Of a stretch of 64,000 bases of DNA, positions 8,459 through 16,947 are shown one piece after another; the stretch's first letter is position 1, and the number at the start of each line of letters is the position of its first letter. Origin of the DNA: Variovorax paradoxus (GTDB taxonomy: Bacteria > Pseudomonadota > Gammaproteobacteria > Burkholderiales > Burkholderiaceae_C). The stretch covers positions 2,359,001 through 2,423,000 of the forward strand of contig NZ_CP045644.1 of assembly GCF_009498455.1 (NCBI RefSeq). The letters are read 5' to 3'. The notes below the pieces were generated by a model, which did no database searches, was not told the origin of the DNA, and was given only the letters and a program-made list of their open reading frames with translations. The translations under genes and the position numbers were made by a program.

Positions 8459-9211
8459 CTGGCCCGATCGACTGTTTCCACCCCCAAAGACGCGCTGAAC
8501 GCCGAAGAGAGCGCCGATCTGCTCGAGCGCGCGCTGCGCTGGAACGAGCTCTTCTCGCACTGGCCCGACACGCTGCGCGCCGAACTCATGAAGTCGGCGC
8601 GCCTGGTGCGCTACCGCCGCCGCACGCAGGTGCTGGCGAGCGACCGCCGCAAGCGCGAGCTGCTGGCGGTGGTGTCAGGCTGCCTCGAAATCAGCAACAT
8701 GAACCCGCAGGGGCGCAAGTACGTCAACGCGCTGCTCGGCCCCGGTCAGGTGGCGCCGCTGGTGCGCCTGCTGGCCGACGTGCCGCTGCCCTACGACTAC
8801 CACGCGCACGAAGACTCGGTGATCGTCCACCTGCCGAGCGATGCCGTGATCGCGTTGCTCGACGCCGAGCCCGTGCTGTGGCGCGACGTGGCCAAGCTGG
8901 CCCTGCAGCGCCAGCGGCTGAGCGTGATGCTGCTGCAGGGCCAGATGCTGAACTCCGTGCGTGCGCGGGTGGCCGCCACGCTGACGAGCGTGATCCATTT
9001 CTACGGCATGCAGGTGAAGGCGGCGGCGAGCCTGCCCGTGCGCCTGTCGCAGAACGACCTCGCGGCGATGCTCGGGCTGTCGCGCCAGACCATCAACAAG
9101 GAGCTGGGGCGGCTGGTCGCCGAAGGCGTGATCGACATGAGCTACAAGCGCATCCGCATCGTGGACCCGGAGCGGCTCATGCTGATCGCGGCCGGCGCCG
9201 AGCCGCAATGA
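8459..9211 (+). CDS. Crp/Fnr-family transcriptional regulator, probable non-ATG start
   Basis: A cyclic-nucleotide-binding-like domain is followed by an HTH_Crp domain with the recognition helix LSRQTINKELGRL. The first ATG in frame (8588) would give 207 residues but cuts off the beginning of the sensor domain. The reading frame and family-like sequence (LLERALRWNELFSHWPDTL) continue upstream to a stop at 8423. No ATG, GTG or TTG is available there. A CTG at 8459 is preceded by a good ribosome-binding site (AGGGAG, six bases upstream) and gives 250 residues, the usual family length. Either a rare CTG start or a sequence error is implied. It probably controls the divergent porin operon. Effector residues for cAMP are not evident. 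Confidence 0.82.
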   Translation: MARSTVSTPKDALNAEESADLLERALRWNELFSHWPDTLRAELMKSARLVRYRRRTQVLASDRRKRELLAVVSGCLEISNMNPQGRKYVNALLGPGQVAPLVRLLADVPLPYDYHAHEDSVIVHLPSDAVIALLDAEPVLWRDVAKLALQRQRLSVMLLQGQMLNSVRARVAATLTSVIHFYGMQVKAAASLPVRLSQNDLAAMLGLSRQTINKELGRLVAEGVIDMSYKRIRIVDPERLMLIAAGAEPQ

Positions 9212-9227
9212 GCGGCGTTGCGTCAGC

Positions 9228-9842
9228 TCAGGGGTGGATCTTCTCGCCCTTGGCGAGCATCTCGACGAACTGCGCGATGCGACGGGCGCGTGTCTCGGGC
9301 TTCTTTGCGCCCTGCGTGCGGAACAGCACCGCATAGCGGTTGCGCGCATCCAGCGTGGCGAAGAAGGCCTTCGCGGTGCGGTTGGCGTCGAGCGCGGCCT
9401 GCAGGTCGGGCGGCACGGTCGCCACGCTGGCGGCGTCGTAGGCCGCGTCCCAGCGGCCGTCGGCGCGGGCACGTTCCACCTCGGCCAGGCCACCCGGCTG
9501 CATGCGGCCGTCGTCGATGAGCTTCAGCACCTTGTCGCGGTTGATCTTCGACCAGATGCTGCGCGCGGTGCGCGGCGTGAAGCGCTGCAAAAAGAACTGC
9601 GCGTCCTGGCTCTTGCGCTGGCCGTCGATCCAGCCGAAGCACAGCGCAATCTCCAGTGCCTCGGGGTGGTCGACGGAGGCGATGCCGCTGGCTTTCTTCG
9701 CGATGCGCAGCCAGACGCCGGCGTGCGTGGCGTGGTGCTTCTGGTACCAACGCAGCAGCGCTGCGGCGTCGGTGCATTCCAGCGGCGTGTCGTCGACGAT
9801 GCGGTCCGTCTTGACCGCTGTCTTCTTCGCCGCCGGGCTCAC
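9228..9842 (-). CDS. YdeI/OmpD-associated (OmdA) family protein
   Basis: 204 residues, starting with a GTG at 9842 that overlaps the stop of the cdsA-like gene (GTGA). The N-terminal part (LRWYQKHHATHAGVWLRIAKK, then ALCFGWIDGQRKS, then FTPRTARSIWSKINRDK) is characteristic of YdeI/OmdA-type proteins. The C-terminal helical tail (FVEMLAKGEKIHP) is also typical. The family is poorly characterised; relatives are linked to stress or peptide resistance. It is the last gene of the coupled lipid operon, although it may simply be a passenger. The gene is convergent with the Crp/Fnr gene, with only 16 bp between the stops. Confidence 0.85.
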   Translation of the reverse strand: MSPAAKKTAVKTDRIVDDTPLECTDAAALLRWYQKHHATHAGVWLRIAKKASGIASVDHPEALEIALCFGWIDGQRKSQDAQFFLQRFTPRTARSIWSKINRDKVLKLIDDGRMQPGGLAEVERARADGRWDAAYDAASVATVPPDLQAALDANRTAKAFFATLDARNRYAVLFRTQGAKKPETRARRIAQFVEMLAKGEKIHP

Positions 9843-10795
9843 GGCACCCACCAGTAGCGCAGTGCGTGGAAGTAGATCGGGGCCGCGAAGATCACCGAGT
9901 CGAGCCGGTCGAGCATGCCGCCGTGGCCTTCGATCATGGAGCCCCAGTCCTTCACGCCGCGGTCGCGCTTGATGGCCGACATCACGAGCCCGCCGAAGAA
10001 GCCGAGCAGGCAGATCATGAAGGCCATCAGCGCGGCTTGCCACGGGTTGAAGGGCGTGGCCCAGTACAGCGCCGCGCCCATCGCGGTGGCGCTGGCGACG
10101 CCGCCGATCAGGCCTTCCCAGGTCTTCGAAGGCGACAGCTCGGGCGCCACCTTGCGCTTGCCGAAGAGCTTGCCCCACACGTACTGCAGCACGTCGCTGC
10201 CCTGCACCACGATGACGAGGAAGGCGATCAGCAGCAGGTTGCGGCCCTCGAAGCCCGGAATCTGCAGCGTGAGCAGCGCCGGCACGTGGCTGATGCAGAA
10301 CACGCACACCATCAGGCCCCACTGGATCTTCGAGGTGCGCTCCAGGAAGCGCTGCGTGTCGCCGCCCACGGCCGCCAAAATCGGCAGCAGCAGGAAGGCG
10401 TAGACGGGGATGTAGATCGAGTACAGCCCGTACCAGTCGATCCAGATCAGGAAGTACTGGCCCGGCAGCGCGACGAAGAAGGCCAGCGCAATCGCGCCGT
10501 GGTCGCCGCGCCGCGTGTAGGCCAGGCTGATGAACTCGCGCAGCGCATAGAACGAGATCAGGTAGAACAGCACGATCACGCCGCCCTTGCCGAAGGCAAA
10601 GGCCAGGCCGATCACCGCCACCATCACCCACCACGCGTTGACGCGCGAGTTGAGGTTGTCGATCACCGAGTGCGGCTGGCCGTGCGCCACGCGCCACTTG
10701 AGCAGCGCACCGATCGAAGAGGCGAGCACCAGCACACCGAAGACGCCGCCGAAGAGCTTGAAGGTGGTCCAGGCGAAGGGAGAGAGTTCGATCAC
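9839..10795 (-). CDS. ynbB: CdsA-like phosphatidate cytidylyltransferase (YnbB-type)
   Basis: 318 residues from a GTG at 10795, overlapping the upstream acyltransferase stop (GTGA). Multiple membrane segments are visible. The C-terminal CdsA signature is present (SPSKTWEGLIGG, then KRDRGVKDWGSMIEGHGGMLDRLDS). CdsA enzymes make CDP-diacylglycerol from phosphatidic acid and CTP at the inner membrane. Its position in an operon with YnbA-, YnbC- and YnbD-like proteins identifies it as the YnbB counterpart and not necessarily the housekeeping CdsA. It should feed the CDP-alcohol phosphotransferase at the head of the operon. Confidence 0.9.
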   Translation of the reverse strand: MIELSPFAWTTFKLFGGVFGVLVLASSIGALLKWRVAHGQPHSVIDNLNSRVNAWWVMVAVIGLAFAFGKGGVIVLFYLISFYALREFISLAYTRRGDHGAIALAFFVALPGQYFLIWIDWYGLYSIYIPVYAFLLLPILAAVGGDTQRFLERTSKIQWGLMVCVFCISHVPALLTLQIPGFEGRNLLLIAFLVIVVQGSDVLQYVWGKLFGKRKVAPELSPSKTWEGLIGGVASATAMGAALYWATPFNPWQAALMAFMICLLGFFGGLVMSAIKRDRGVKDWGSMIEGHGGMLDRLDSVIFAAPIYFHALRYWWVP

Positions 10796-11523
10796 GAGGC
10801 GGTCCCTCCGTTGGTCTCGATGCGGTCGTACTCGGGGCGCAGGTCGAGCATGGCGGTGCGCGCGCGGGCAAGGAAGGCGACCTTGTCTTCGCCTTCTTCG
10901 AGCTGGATCGGCGCGCCGAAGCGCACCGTGCAGGCCAGCGGAATCGGCACCAGCGTGCCCTTGGGCAGCACGCGTTTGAGGTTCTCGATCCACACCGGCA
11001 CCAGCCGCACGGTGGGGCAGGCGCGCGCCAGGTGGAAGAGGCCGCTCTTGAGCGGCAGCAGGATGTCGTCGCCCGTGTTGCGCGTGCCCTCGGGGAACAT
11101 GATGAGCGAGTCGCCGCCTTCCAGCGCCTCCTTCATCTGGTCGACCGGGTTGCCGCCCTGGCCCGAGCCGTCGCGGCGGATCATGAGCGCGTTGAACACG
11201 TCCTTGCCGATGAAGTTGCGCAGCTTCGAGGCCTCCCAGTAGTCCTGTCCGGCCACGGGCCGCGTGAGCGCGCGCAGGTCGGACGGCAGCGTGGCCCACA
11301 GCAGCACGAAGTCGCCGTGGCTCGTGTGGTTGGCGAAGTACAGCGTTTGCTCGGCCTTGGGCGTGGTGCCCGACCAGATCGCGCGCACGCCGGTCAGCAG
11401 GCCGGCCGCGCCGATGATGAGCTGGCCCGCCACCACCGCGAGCCCGCGGCGCACGATGGCACCGGGCCGGGCGCTGTCGTCGCTGCTGTCGTTCTTGTTG
11501 GTGCCGTTGTCGTTGTTGTTCAA
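10792..11523 (-). CDS. PlsC-type 1-acylglycerol-3-phosphate acyltransferase
   Basis: 243 residues. Both acyltransferase motifs are present: NHTSHGDF (HX4D catalytic motif) and FPEGTRNTGD. A membrane-associated N-terminal helix follows an unusual Asn/Asp-rich start. Translation appears to begin at a TTG (11523) overlapping the preceding stop as TTGA; no ATG in this frame fits better. The enzyme would acylate lysophosphatidic acid to phosphatidic acid, the substrate of the CdsA-like protein directly downstream. This gene is an addition relative to the E. coli ynbABCD set. Confidence 0.87.
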   Translation of the reverse strand: MNNNDNGTNKNDSSDDSARPGAIVRRGLAVVAGQLIIGAAGLLTGVRAIWSGTTPKAEQTLYFANHTSHGDFVLLWATLPSDLRALTRPVAGQDYWEASKLRNFIGKDVFNALMIRRDGSGQGGNPVDQMKEALEGGDSLIMFPEGTRNTGDDILLPLKSGLFHLARACPTVRLVPVWIENLKRVLPKGTLVPIPLACTVRFGAPIQLEEGEDKVAFLARARTAMLDLRPEYDRIETNGGTAS

Positions 11524-11960
11524 GCGATTTCCTGTGTCATGAGGGCAAGCAGGAACAGCGCGTTCTGGCAGGCGATCACGATGGCGTGGCGCTGCATGAG
11601 TTGGCGGGTTCCCTGGACGCGGTCGGCGAGCGCGCGGGCACTGGGGTGCGGCGGCGGGTCACGCAGCCCGAGCACGGAGAGCGCGTTGTCCAGCGCGCCC
11701 AGCGTGGCGATCTGGCCGTTGGCCAGGCCTTCGAACAGCGCCTGGTCCAGACGCAGCCGGAAGGCGAAGTAGCGTTCGATCACGCCCAGCACCATCACCC
11801 CCGCAAAAGCCAGGATGGCGGTGTTCGACAGCCCGCGCAGCGTGAGCGCCAGCACCAGCGCCGCGATGCAGGTGAGCGCAAGGCCCAGGAAGGCGAGCAC
11901 GGCCGCCGCGCGCAACAGGCCGGCCAGGGTGGTGCAGGTGGCGCGTTCGTTGTCAGTCAT
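11520..11960 (-). CDS. Small membrane protein of the ynb-type operon, unknown function
   Basis: 146 residues from the ATG at 11960, which overlaps the preceding gene by 8 bases. An alternative ATG at 11978 would add 6 residues. Two strongly hydrophobic segments near residues 15-60 and one near the C-terminus suggest a membrane protein. The middle part is amphipathic and contains the sequence ERYFAFRLRLDQALF. I do not recognise a family. Overlapping start and stop codons on both sides show that it is translated with the lipid genes, so a structural or partner role in that pathway is likely. Confidence 0.75.
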   Translation of the reverse strand: MTDNERATCTTLAGLLRAAAVLAFLGLALTCIAALVLALTLRGLSNTAILAFAGVMVLGVIERYFAFRLRLDQALFEGLANGQIATLGALDNALSVLGLRDPPPHPSARALADRVQGTRQLMQRHAIVIACQNALFLLALMTQEIA

Positions 11961-13293
11961 GGCGCGAGGGTCCTCCAAGGGGGTCGAGTGCGGTGCGCCA
12001 GGCGGCGTGCAGCACGATCTGGGGGCGTGCGCGGCGCACGGTGTCTTCGGCGTGGGCCAGACCGTGGTCGCGGCCCAGCCAGGCGATCACGGCGCCGGCG
12101 CTGCGCGAGAAGCCCAGCGCGCAGCAGACCCACACGGCCGTGCCGTCGGCCACTGCCGCGCGGCGCTGGCCTTCGATGACGGCCGCCGCGCGGCGCAGGC
12201 GCACGGGCGGCGGCACCACGAGGTCGAGCAGCGGCACGCAGCGCGCATGCGTGGGCGGCACACCGGCCGGCAGTTGCAGCTCGGCGCACAGGCTCACGAG
12301 CCTCGGCTGGCCGGCGGCAAGCCATTCGGCCTGCGTGGGGCGCCGGCCGAGCCAAAGGCCCGGCACCACCTCGACCGAGGCCGGCAGCTTGCGCGTCCAG
12401 AGCCACACGTTGAAGGCCGCGCCCAGGCGATAGGGCGCCAACAGCCAGCGCGCCGCCCAGCCCATGCGGCCGTGGCCGTCCATCTGGAAACCGCGCGCGC
12501 CGAAGCCGAGGTAATTGAGCGACACCAGCGCAAGTGCTGCCGCCGGCCACGCCAGCCACAGCGCCACGCCGCCCGTCGCCAGCGCCGCGAACAGGCACAG
12601 CACCGCGCCCACGGCGTAGAAGCCCGCGAGCTTCAGCCGCTGCGGATCGCGCGCCAGGCGCCATGCGCGCAGCATCGACACGCGGCGCGCCATCGGCCAC
12701 AGCCACACGCAGAAGATGCCGAGCAGCGCGCCGGTCGGGATGTCGATGAAGTGGTGCTGCCAGGTCGTGAGCACCGAAGCGCAGATCGCGAAGGCCCACA
12801 CATGCAGCACCAGCCGCGCCCACAGCGGCCGGATGAAACGCCGGTACCAGTCCCACAGGATCACGGCCAGCGCGATGTGCAGCGAGGGCGCCTGGTTGTA
12901 GGGCTGGTCGAAGCCGCGCAGCGCGTTGAACAGGAAGGCCGGCGCGCCCTCCACCGGCGGCTGGCCGAAGCTGAAGTGCAGCGGCCAGAAGATGAAGCAG
13001 GTGCAGGCGATGAGCGTGGCGCTCACGAGCCGCAGCGCATGCCGGTCGAGCGTGTGGCGGTCGCGCGCCAGGAACAGCGATAGCGCGTAGAAGACGTTGA
13101 TGGTCCAGTACGGAAAGATCGTCCAGGCCCAGAAGGGCAGCTGCCGCTCCCAGTCGAAGGCCATCGACGGCACGCTGGCGCGCGTGGTGGCCCACCAGTT
13201 GGCGAAGCCGTAGGTCGCATAGAACAGCGGCCCCAGAAACACCAGCCACGCGGCGGCGCGTTTCCACGGCCGGGGCGCCAGCCGGGCGGTCAT
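11953..13293 (-). CDS. ynbD: Fused PAP2 / dual-specificity phosphatase membrane protein (YnbD-type)
   Basis: 446 residues with several membrane spans. The N-terminal PAP2-like domain has PSLHIALAV and HHFIDIPTGALLG, reminiscent of inositol-phosphotransferase/sphingomyelin-synthase-type PAP2 enzymes. The C-terminal cytoplasmic domain carries a C-x5-R phosphatase loop (CCALGFSRSA, residues 390-399). In that motif the usual HC is CC. This two-domain layout is that of E. coli YnbD. One domain may transfer or remove a lipid phosphate headgroup while the other removes a phosphomonoester, as PgpP/PTPMT1-type enzymes do. It overlaps the upstream gene by ATGA. Confidence 0.88.
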   Translation of the reverse strand: MTARLAPRPWKRAAAWLVFLGPLFYATYGFANWWATTRASVPSMAFDWERQLPFWAWTIFPYWTINVFYALSLFLARDRHTLDRHALRLVSATLIACTCFIFWPLHFSFGQPPVEGAPAFLFNALRGFDQPYNQAPSLHIALAVILWDWYRRFIRPLWARLVLHVWAFAICASVLTTWQHHFIDIPTGALLGIFCVWLWPMARRVSMLRAWRLARDPQRLKLAGFYAVGAVLCLFAALATGGVALWLAWPAAALALVSLNYLGFGARGFQMDGHGRMGWAARWLLAPYRLGAAFNVWLWTRKLPASVEVVPGLWLGRRPTQAEWLAAGQPRLVSLCAELQLPAGVPPTHARCVPLLDLVVPPPVRLRRAAAVIEGQRRAAVADGTAVWVCCALGFSRSAGAVIAWLGRDHGLAHAEDTVRRARPQIVLHAAWRTALDPLGGPSRHD

Positions 13294-15056
13294 TGCGCGA
13301 CGCGCACCGCCAGAGACACCGTGAAGATCCCCCACTCGTCCACGCGCTGGTCGATCTTGCGGAAGCCCGCCTCTTCGACCAGCTGGTCCATCTCGGCCTG
13401 CGTGCGCCGGCGCATCACCCAGGCTTCGCCCTGGCGGTGGCTGGTGAGCGCGCGGGCGATCATTTCGAGCTGCGGGTGCCACGGCTGGCCGGTGTAGACC
13501 AGGTAGCCGCGGTCTTCCACCGCGTCGCCCACGCCCGCGAGCGAGCGGCGCACCATCTCGTTGTCGGGGAACAGCTCGTACAGGCCCGACACCACGGCCA
13601 GCGTGGGCCGCGGCGTCACGCTCGCAAGGCTCATGCGGTCGAAGGCGTCGGCCTGCACGAACTGGGCGACGTCTTCCAGGCCCTTCTCGGCGATCAGGGC
13701 CGTGCCGTCGCGCACGTTGATGTCGCTGTAGTCGCGCAGCAGCACCGAGCTGGCTTTCACCGGGCTGGCCAGCACCGCGTCGAGCACGTAGCGGCCATGG
13801 CCGGCCGCGATGTCCATGAGCCGCACCTCGCGGTGCATCTCGACCAGCCGCTCCATCGCGATGCGCAGCAGCTCTTCGACGTGGACCTTGCGCTGCCGGA
13901 TGCCGCGCCAGCCGATGGAGTCGAGGTAGGTGCGGTCGACCGAGCGGCCCAGCGCGCCCTTGCCCTGCGGCTGGTTGCGGTAGACGTAGTCGAGCGTGCT
14001 GCCCGAGTCGAAGCCGGTGGCGTGACCCAGCGCCACGCCGCTGGACAGCGCGCCGCCCACGCGCAGCCCGCCGCGCGTGATCGCCCAGTAGGCGCCGCGC
14101 GGCGACAGCGGCGAGAGCGGTTCGGCCAGCGCGCGCGATTCGTCGGCCGTGTGGCCGCTCAGGTGCGCCTCGCGCAGGTCGACCGGCACGGCCGGCTCGT
14201 CGAAGCGCTGCAGGATGAATTCGCGGATCGACGCCACCGCGGGCTCCCGGTCTTTCTCGCCCAGCGTGTCGTGGAAGAAGCCCGGCAGCACCGTCTTCGT
14301 CTTCACGGCGCTGCCCAGCCGGTCGAAGAACTGGTGCTGCGGCTTGTGGTGCACCACCCAGTCGGCGCCCGAGATGAGCAGCTGCACCGGCAGCGTGATC
14401 GCGTTGGCGTCGGCCACCACGCGGTCGGCCGCCTCGTACAGGCCCAGCAGGATGTTGACGGCGATGGGGCGCGAGATCAGCGGGTCGTTCGTGTAGCTCT
14501 CGATGCGCGCGGGGTCGTGCGTGAGGAACTTCGGCTTCACGTAGCTGTTCACGAAGAACAGCCCGCGCAGCTTGTGCATGAGCGCCAGCCCCGGCCGCGC
14601 GAACGGCACGTAGAGCTTGACCTTGAAGGCCGGCGAAGCCAGCGTGAGGCCGCGCACCTTGGGCGCGTAGTCGTGCGCCCAGGTGGCGATCAGCACCGCG
14701 CCCACGCTCTGCGCGACCACGTGGATGTCGTGCTCGGGCACGCCGTGTGCGGCGGCGATGTGCTGCACGAAGGTCTGCACGTCGCGTACCGAGGTGCCGA
14801 AGCTGGGGCTGTAGCCGCGCGGGCCTGGCGAGCGGCCGTGGCCGCGCGCGTCCCAGGCGAAGAAGTCGAAATCGGGCAGGTTGAGCTCGTCGACCAGGTG
14901 CGCCATGCGCGCGCCGTGTTCGTGGCCGCGGTGGAACAGCAGCACGGCACCGCGCCGTGCGCCGCTGGTGGCCGGCCAGTGGCGGTAGAACAGCGATTCG
15001 CCGTCGTGCGTGCGGAAGTGGTGCTCGGCGGCGACGCGGGGTGCGGAAAGGGTCAT
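13290..15056 (-). CDS. ynbC: Bifunctional alpha/beta hydrolase / SAM-dependent methyltransferase (YnbC-type)
   Basis: 588 residues, the length and order of E. coli YnbC. Residues 1-290 form a monoacylglycerol-lipase-like alpha/beta hydrolase with the WDARGHGRS turn. The nucleophile elbow reads AQSVGA (Ser117), with Ala in the first position of the usual GxSxG. A late Asp (SGADWVV) and His (GFFHDTLG) complete a triad. Residues 340-588 form a class I methyltransferase with motif I DIAAGHGRYVLDAV. The pair suggests hydrolysis and methylation of an acyl or lipid product, perhaps coupled. There is a 36-bp gap to the preceding ynbA-like gene. Confidence 0.9.
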   Translation of the reverse strand: MTLSAPRVAAEHHFRTHDGESLFYRHWPATSGARRGAVLLFHRGHEHGARMAHLVDELNLPDFDFFAWDARGHGRSPGPRGYSPSFGTSVRDVQTFVQHIAAAHGVPEHDIHVVAQSVGAVLIATWAHDYAPKVRGLTLASPAFKVKLYVPFARPGLALMHKLRGLFFVNSYVKPKFLTHDPARIESYTNDPLISRPIAVNILLGLYEAADRVVADANAITLPVQLLISGADWVVHHKPQHQFFDRLGSAVKTKTVLPGFFHDTLGEKDREPAVASIREFILQRFDEPAVPVDLREAHLSGHTADESRALAEPLSPLSPRGAYWAITRGGLRVGGALSSGVALGHATGFDSGSTLDYVYRNQPQGKGALGRSVDRTYLDSIGWRGIRQRKVHVEELLRIAMERLVEMHREVRLMDIAAGHGRYVLDAVLASPVKASSVLLRDYSDINVRDGTALIAEKGLEDVAQFVQADAFDRMSLASVTPRPTLAVVSGLYELFPDNEMVRRSLAGVGDAVEDRGYLVYTGQPWHPQLEMIARALTSHRQGEAWVMRRRTQAEMDQLVEEAGFRKIDQRVDEWGIFTVSLAVRVAQ

Positions 15057-15092
15057 GAGTGGGTTCTTTTCTATTTATTTGTGTGGGGTGTT

Positions 15093-15707
15093 TCAGGCGG
15101 CGGGCGCCTCAGCCTCGGCCAGTGCGCGGCGGATGCGGTTGACGACCGTCCAGGCCACCAGCGCAGCCAGCAGCGGCATCAACAGCGCCGTCCAGCCCGG
15201 CAGCGGCCCGCCAAGGGCCACATACAACCCGAGCGCGCCGAACACGAAGGCCCGGTCGCTCTTGCCCATCGGCCCGTCGTAGCGGCGCGAGGCGCCCACG
15301 GTCGGGCCCAGCGCGCCGGCGAATTCGCTCAGCCCGGCCAGCACGATGACCGTGCCGACCCAGAACGGCGCGAACGGCACCACCAGCGCAAAGGGCAGGT
15401 AGAGCGCGGCGTCGGAGACCACGTCGGTGAGTTCGTTGAGGAAGGCGCCCAGCTTGCTCTGCTGGTGGTGTTCGCGGGCCAGCATGCCGTCGATGGCGTT
15501 GAAGGCCATGCGCAGGAACATCCAGGCGGGAATCAGGCCGAAGGCCGCCAGCGAGGGCGCGGCGAAGAACAGCCAGAGCCCGAGCCCGACCGACACCGCG
15601 CAGGCCGCCAGCGTCACCTGGTTGGCCGTCACGCCCATCGCATGCAGCCGGACCACGAGCGGTCGCAGCAGTGCCTGGAAACGCGGTTTCAGTTCGTAGA
15701 TGGACAC
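15093..15707 (-). CDS. ynbA: CDP-alcohol phosphotransferase (YnbA-type) with altered Asp motif
   Basis: 204 residues from a GTG at 15707, chosen because AGGGGAAGG lies just upstream; an ATG at 15746 would add 13 residues. Several membrane spans surround the CDP-alcohol phosphotransferase motif. In the canonical D-x2-DG-x2-AR-x8-G-x3-D-x3-D signature the first and third Asp are Asn here (NAIDGMLAR ... GAFLNELTD), while the second and fourth are kept. The family transfers a phosphatidyl group from CDP-diacylglycerol to an alcohol at the inner membrane. It is the first gene of the coupled operon and its acceptor alcohol is unknown. Confidence 0.87.
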   Translation of the reverse strand: MSIYELKPRFQALLRPLVVRLHAMGVTANQVTLAACAVSVGLGLWLFFAAPSLAAFGLIPAWMFLRMAFNAIDGMLAREHHQQSKLGAFLNELTDVVSDAALYLPFALVVPFAPFWVGTVIVLAGLSEFAGALGPTVGASRRYDGPMGKSDRAFVFGALGLYVALGGPLPGWTALLMPLLAALVAWTVVNRIRRALAEAEAPAA

Positions 15708-15849
15708 GCCTGACCTTCCCCTCGTTTTGTTGTAGTGGCCGATCATTCTGCCAGTGTGAAAAGTGGGCCGGACGCCCGGCACTTCGCGCTCTCGCCGCCC
15801 CCCGAGGGGGCACTCGCCCGCCGGGGGCGGCCCGGCGCGGCACCCGGAC

Positions 15850-15855
15850 TAAACT
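15850..15855 (+). promoter_or_regulatory. Putative -10 element of ruvB
   Basis: TAAACT lies 21 bp upstream of the ruvB ATG. The same hexamer occurs at two promoters of the acyl-CoA regulon, so it is a plausible -10 in this genome. No clear -35 is seen in the GC-rich sequence upstream, and the regulon palindrome is absent here. Confidence 0.35.
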
Positions 15856-15876
15856 TGCTCCCGAAGCCCTACCCCA

Positions 15877-16940
15877 ATGACCATCCAGACCGACGATTTC
15901 GCCCCCGCCCCGCAACGCGTGGTGTCCGCCGCCCCGCCTCGCCCAACGAGGAGGCGATCGAGCGGGCCTTGCGGCCCAAGCTGCTCGACGAATACGTCGG
16001 CCAGGCCAAGGTGCGCGAGCAGCTCGAGATCTTCATCGGCGCGGCGCGCAAGCGCAAAGAGGCGCTCGACCACGTGCTGCTGTTCGGCCCGCCGGGCCTG
16101 GGCAAGACCACGCTGTCGCACATCATTGCGGCCGAACTGGGCGTCAACCTGCGCCAGACCTCGGGCCCGGTGCTCGAGAAGCCCAAGGACCTGGCGGCGC
16201 TGCTGACCAACCTCGAGCCGAACGACGTGCTCTTCATCGACGAAATTCACCGCCTGAGCCCGGTCGTCGAAGAAATTCTGTACCCCGCGCTGGAGGACTA
16301 CCAGATCGACATCATGATCGGCGAGGGCCCCGCGGCGCGCAGCATCAAGCTCGACCTGCAGCCCTTCACGCTGGTGGGCGCCACCACGCGCGCCGGCATG
16401 CTGACCAACCCGCTGCGCGACCGCTTCGGCATCGTCGCGCGGCTGGAGTTCTACACGCCCGAAGAACTCGCGCTCATCGTGACCCGCAGCGCCCGCCTGC
16501 TCAAGGTCGAGACCGACGCGGCCGGCGGCTTCGAGATCGCGCGCCGTTCGCGCGGCACGCCCCGCATCGCCAACCGCCTGCTGCGCCGCGTGCGCGACTA
16601 TGCCGAGGTGAAGGGCGACGGCCGCATCACCGAAGACATCGCCCACAAGGCACTCGCCATGCTCGACGTCGACCCGCAGGGCTTCGACCTCATGGACCGC
16701 AAGCTGCTCGAGGCCGTGATCCACCGCTTCGACGGCGGCCCGGTCGGCCTGGACAACGTGGCGGCCAGCATCGGCGAAGAGCGCGACACCATCGAAGACG
16801 TGATCGAGCCGTACCTGATCCAGCAGGGTTATCTGCAACGCACGCCGCGCGGGCGCATCGCCACGCTCGCGGCCTATCGCCACCTGGGCGTGACGCCGCC
16901 GTCGAGCCGCTCGGACGGACAAGACCTTTTCGGAGCCTGA
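15877..16940 (+). CDS. ruvB: Holliday junction branch-migration helicase RuvB, with apparent -1 frameshift near codon 20
   Basis: AAA+ motor that drives branch migration with RuvA. Walker A ([10 protein letters not shown]), Walker B (FIDEIHRL), sensor segment (GATTRAGM) and the C-terminal winged helix ([12 protein letters not shown]) are all present. The expected N-terminus [12 protein letters not shown] starts at 15877 in frame 1. From [16 protein letters not shown] onward the protein is in frame 3, so one base appears to be missing around 15936 (probably a G). Repaired, the protein would be 354 residues, the normal length. The uninterrupted frame begins at 15735 with an unrelated leader. 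A sequencing deletion is the simplest explanation, because the rest is intact. Confidence 0.93.
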
Positions 16941-16947
16941 GAATTCC

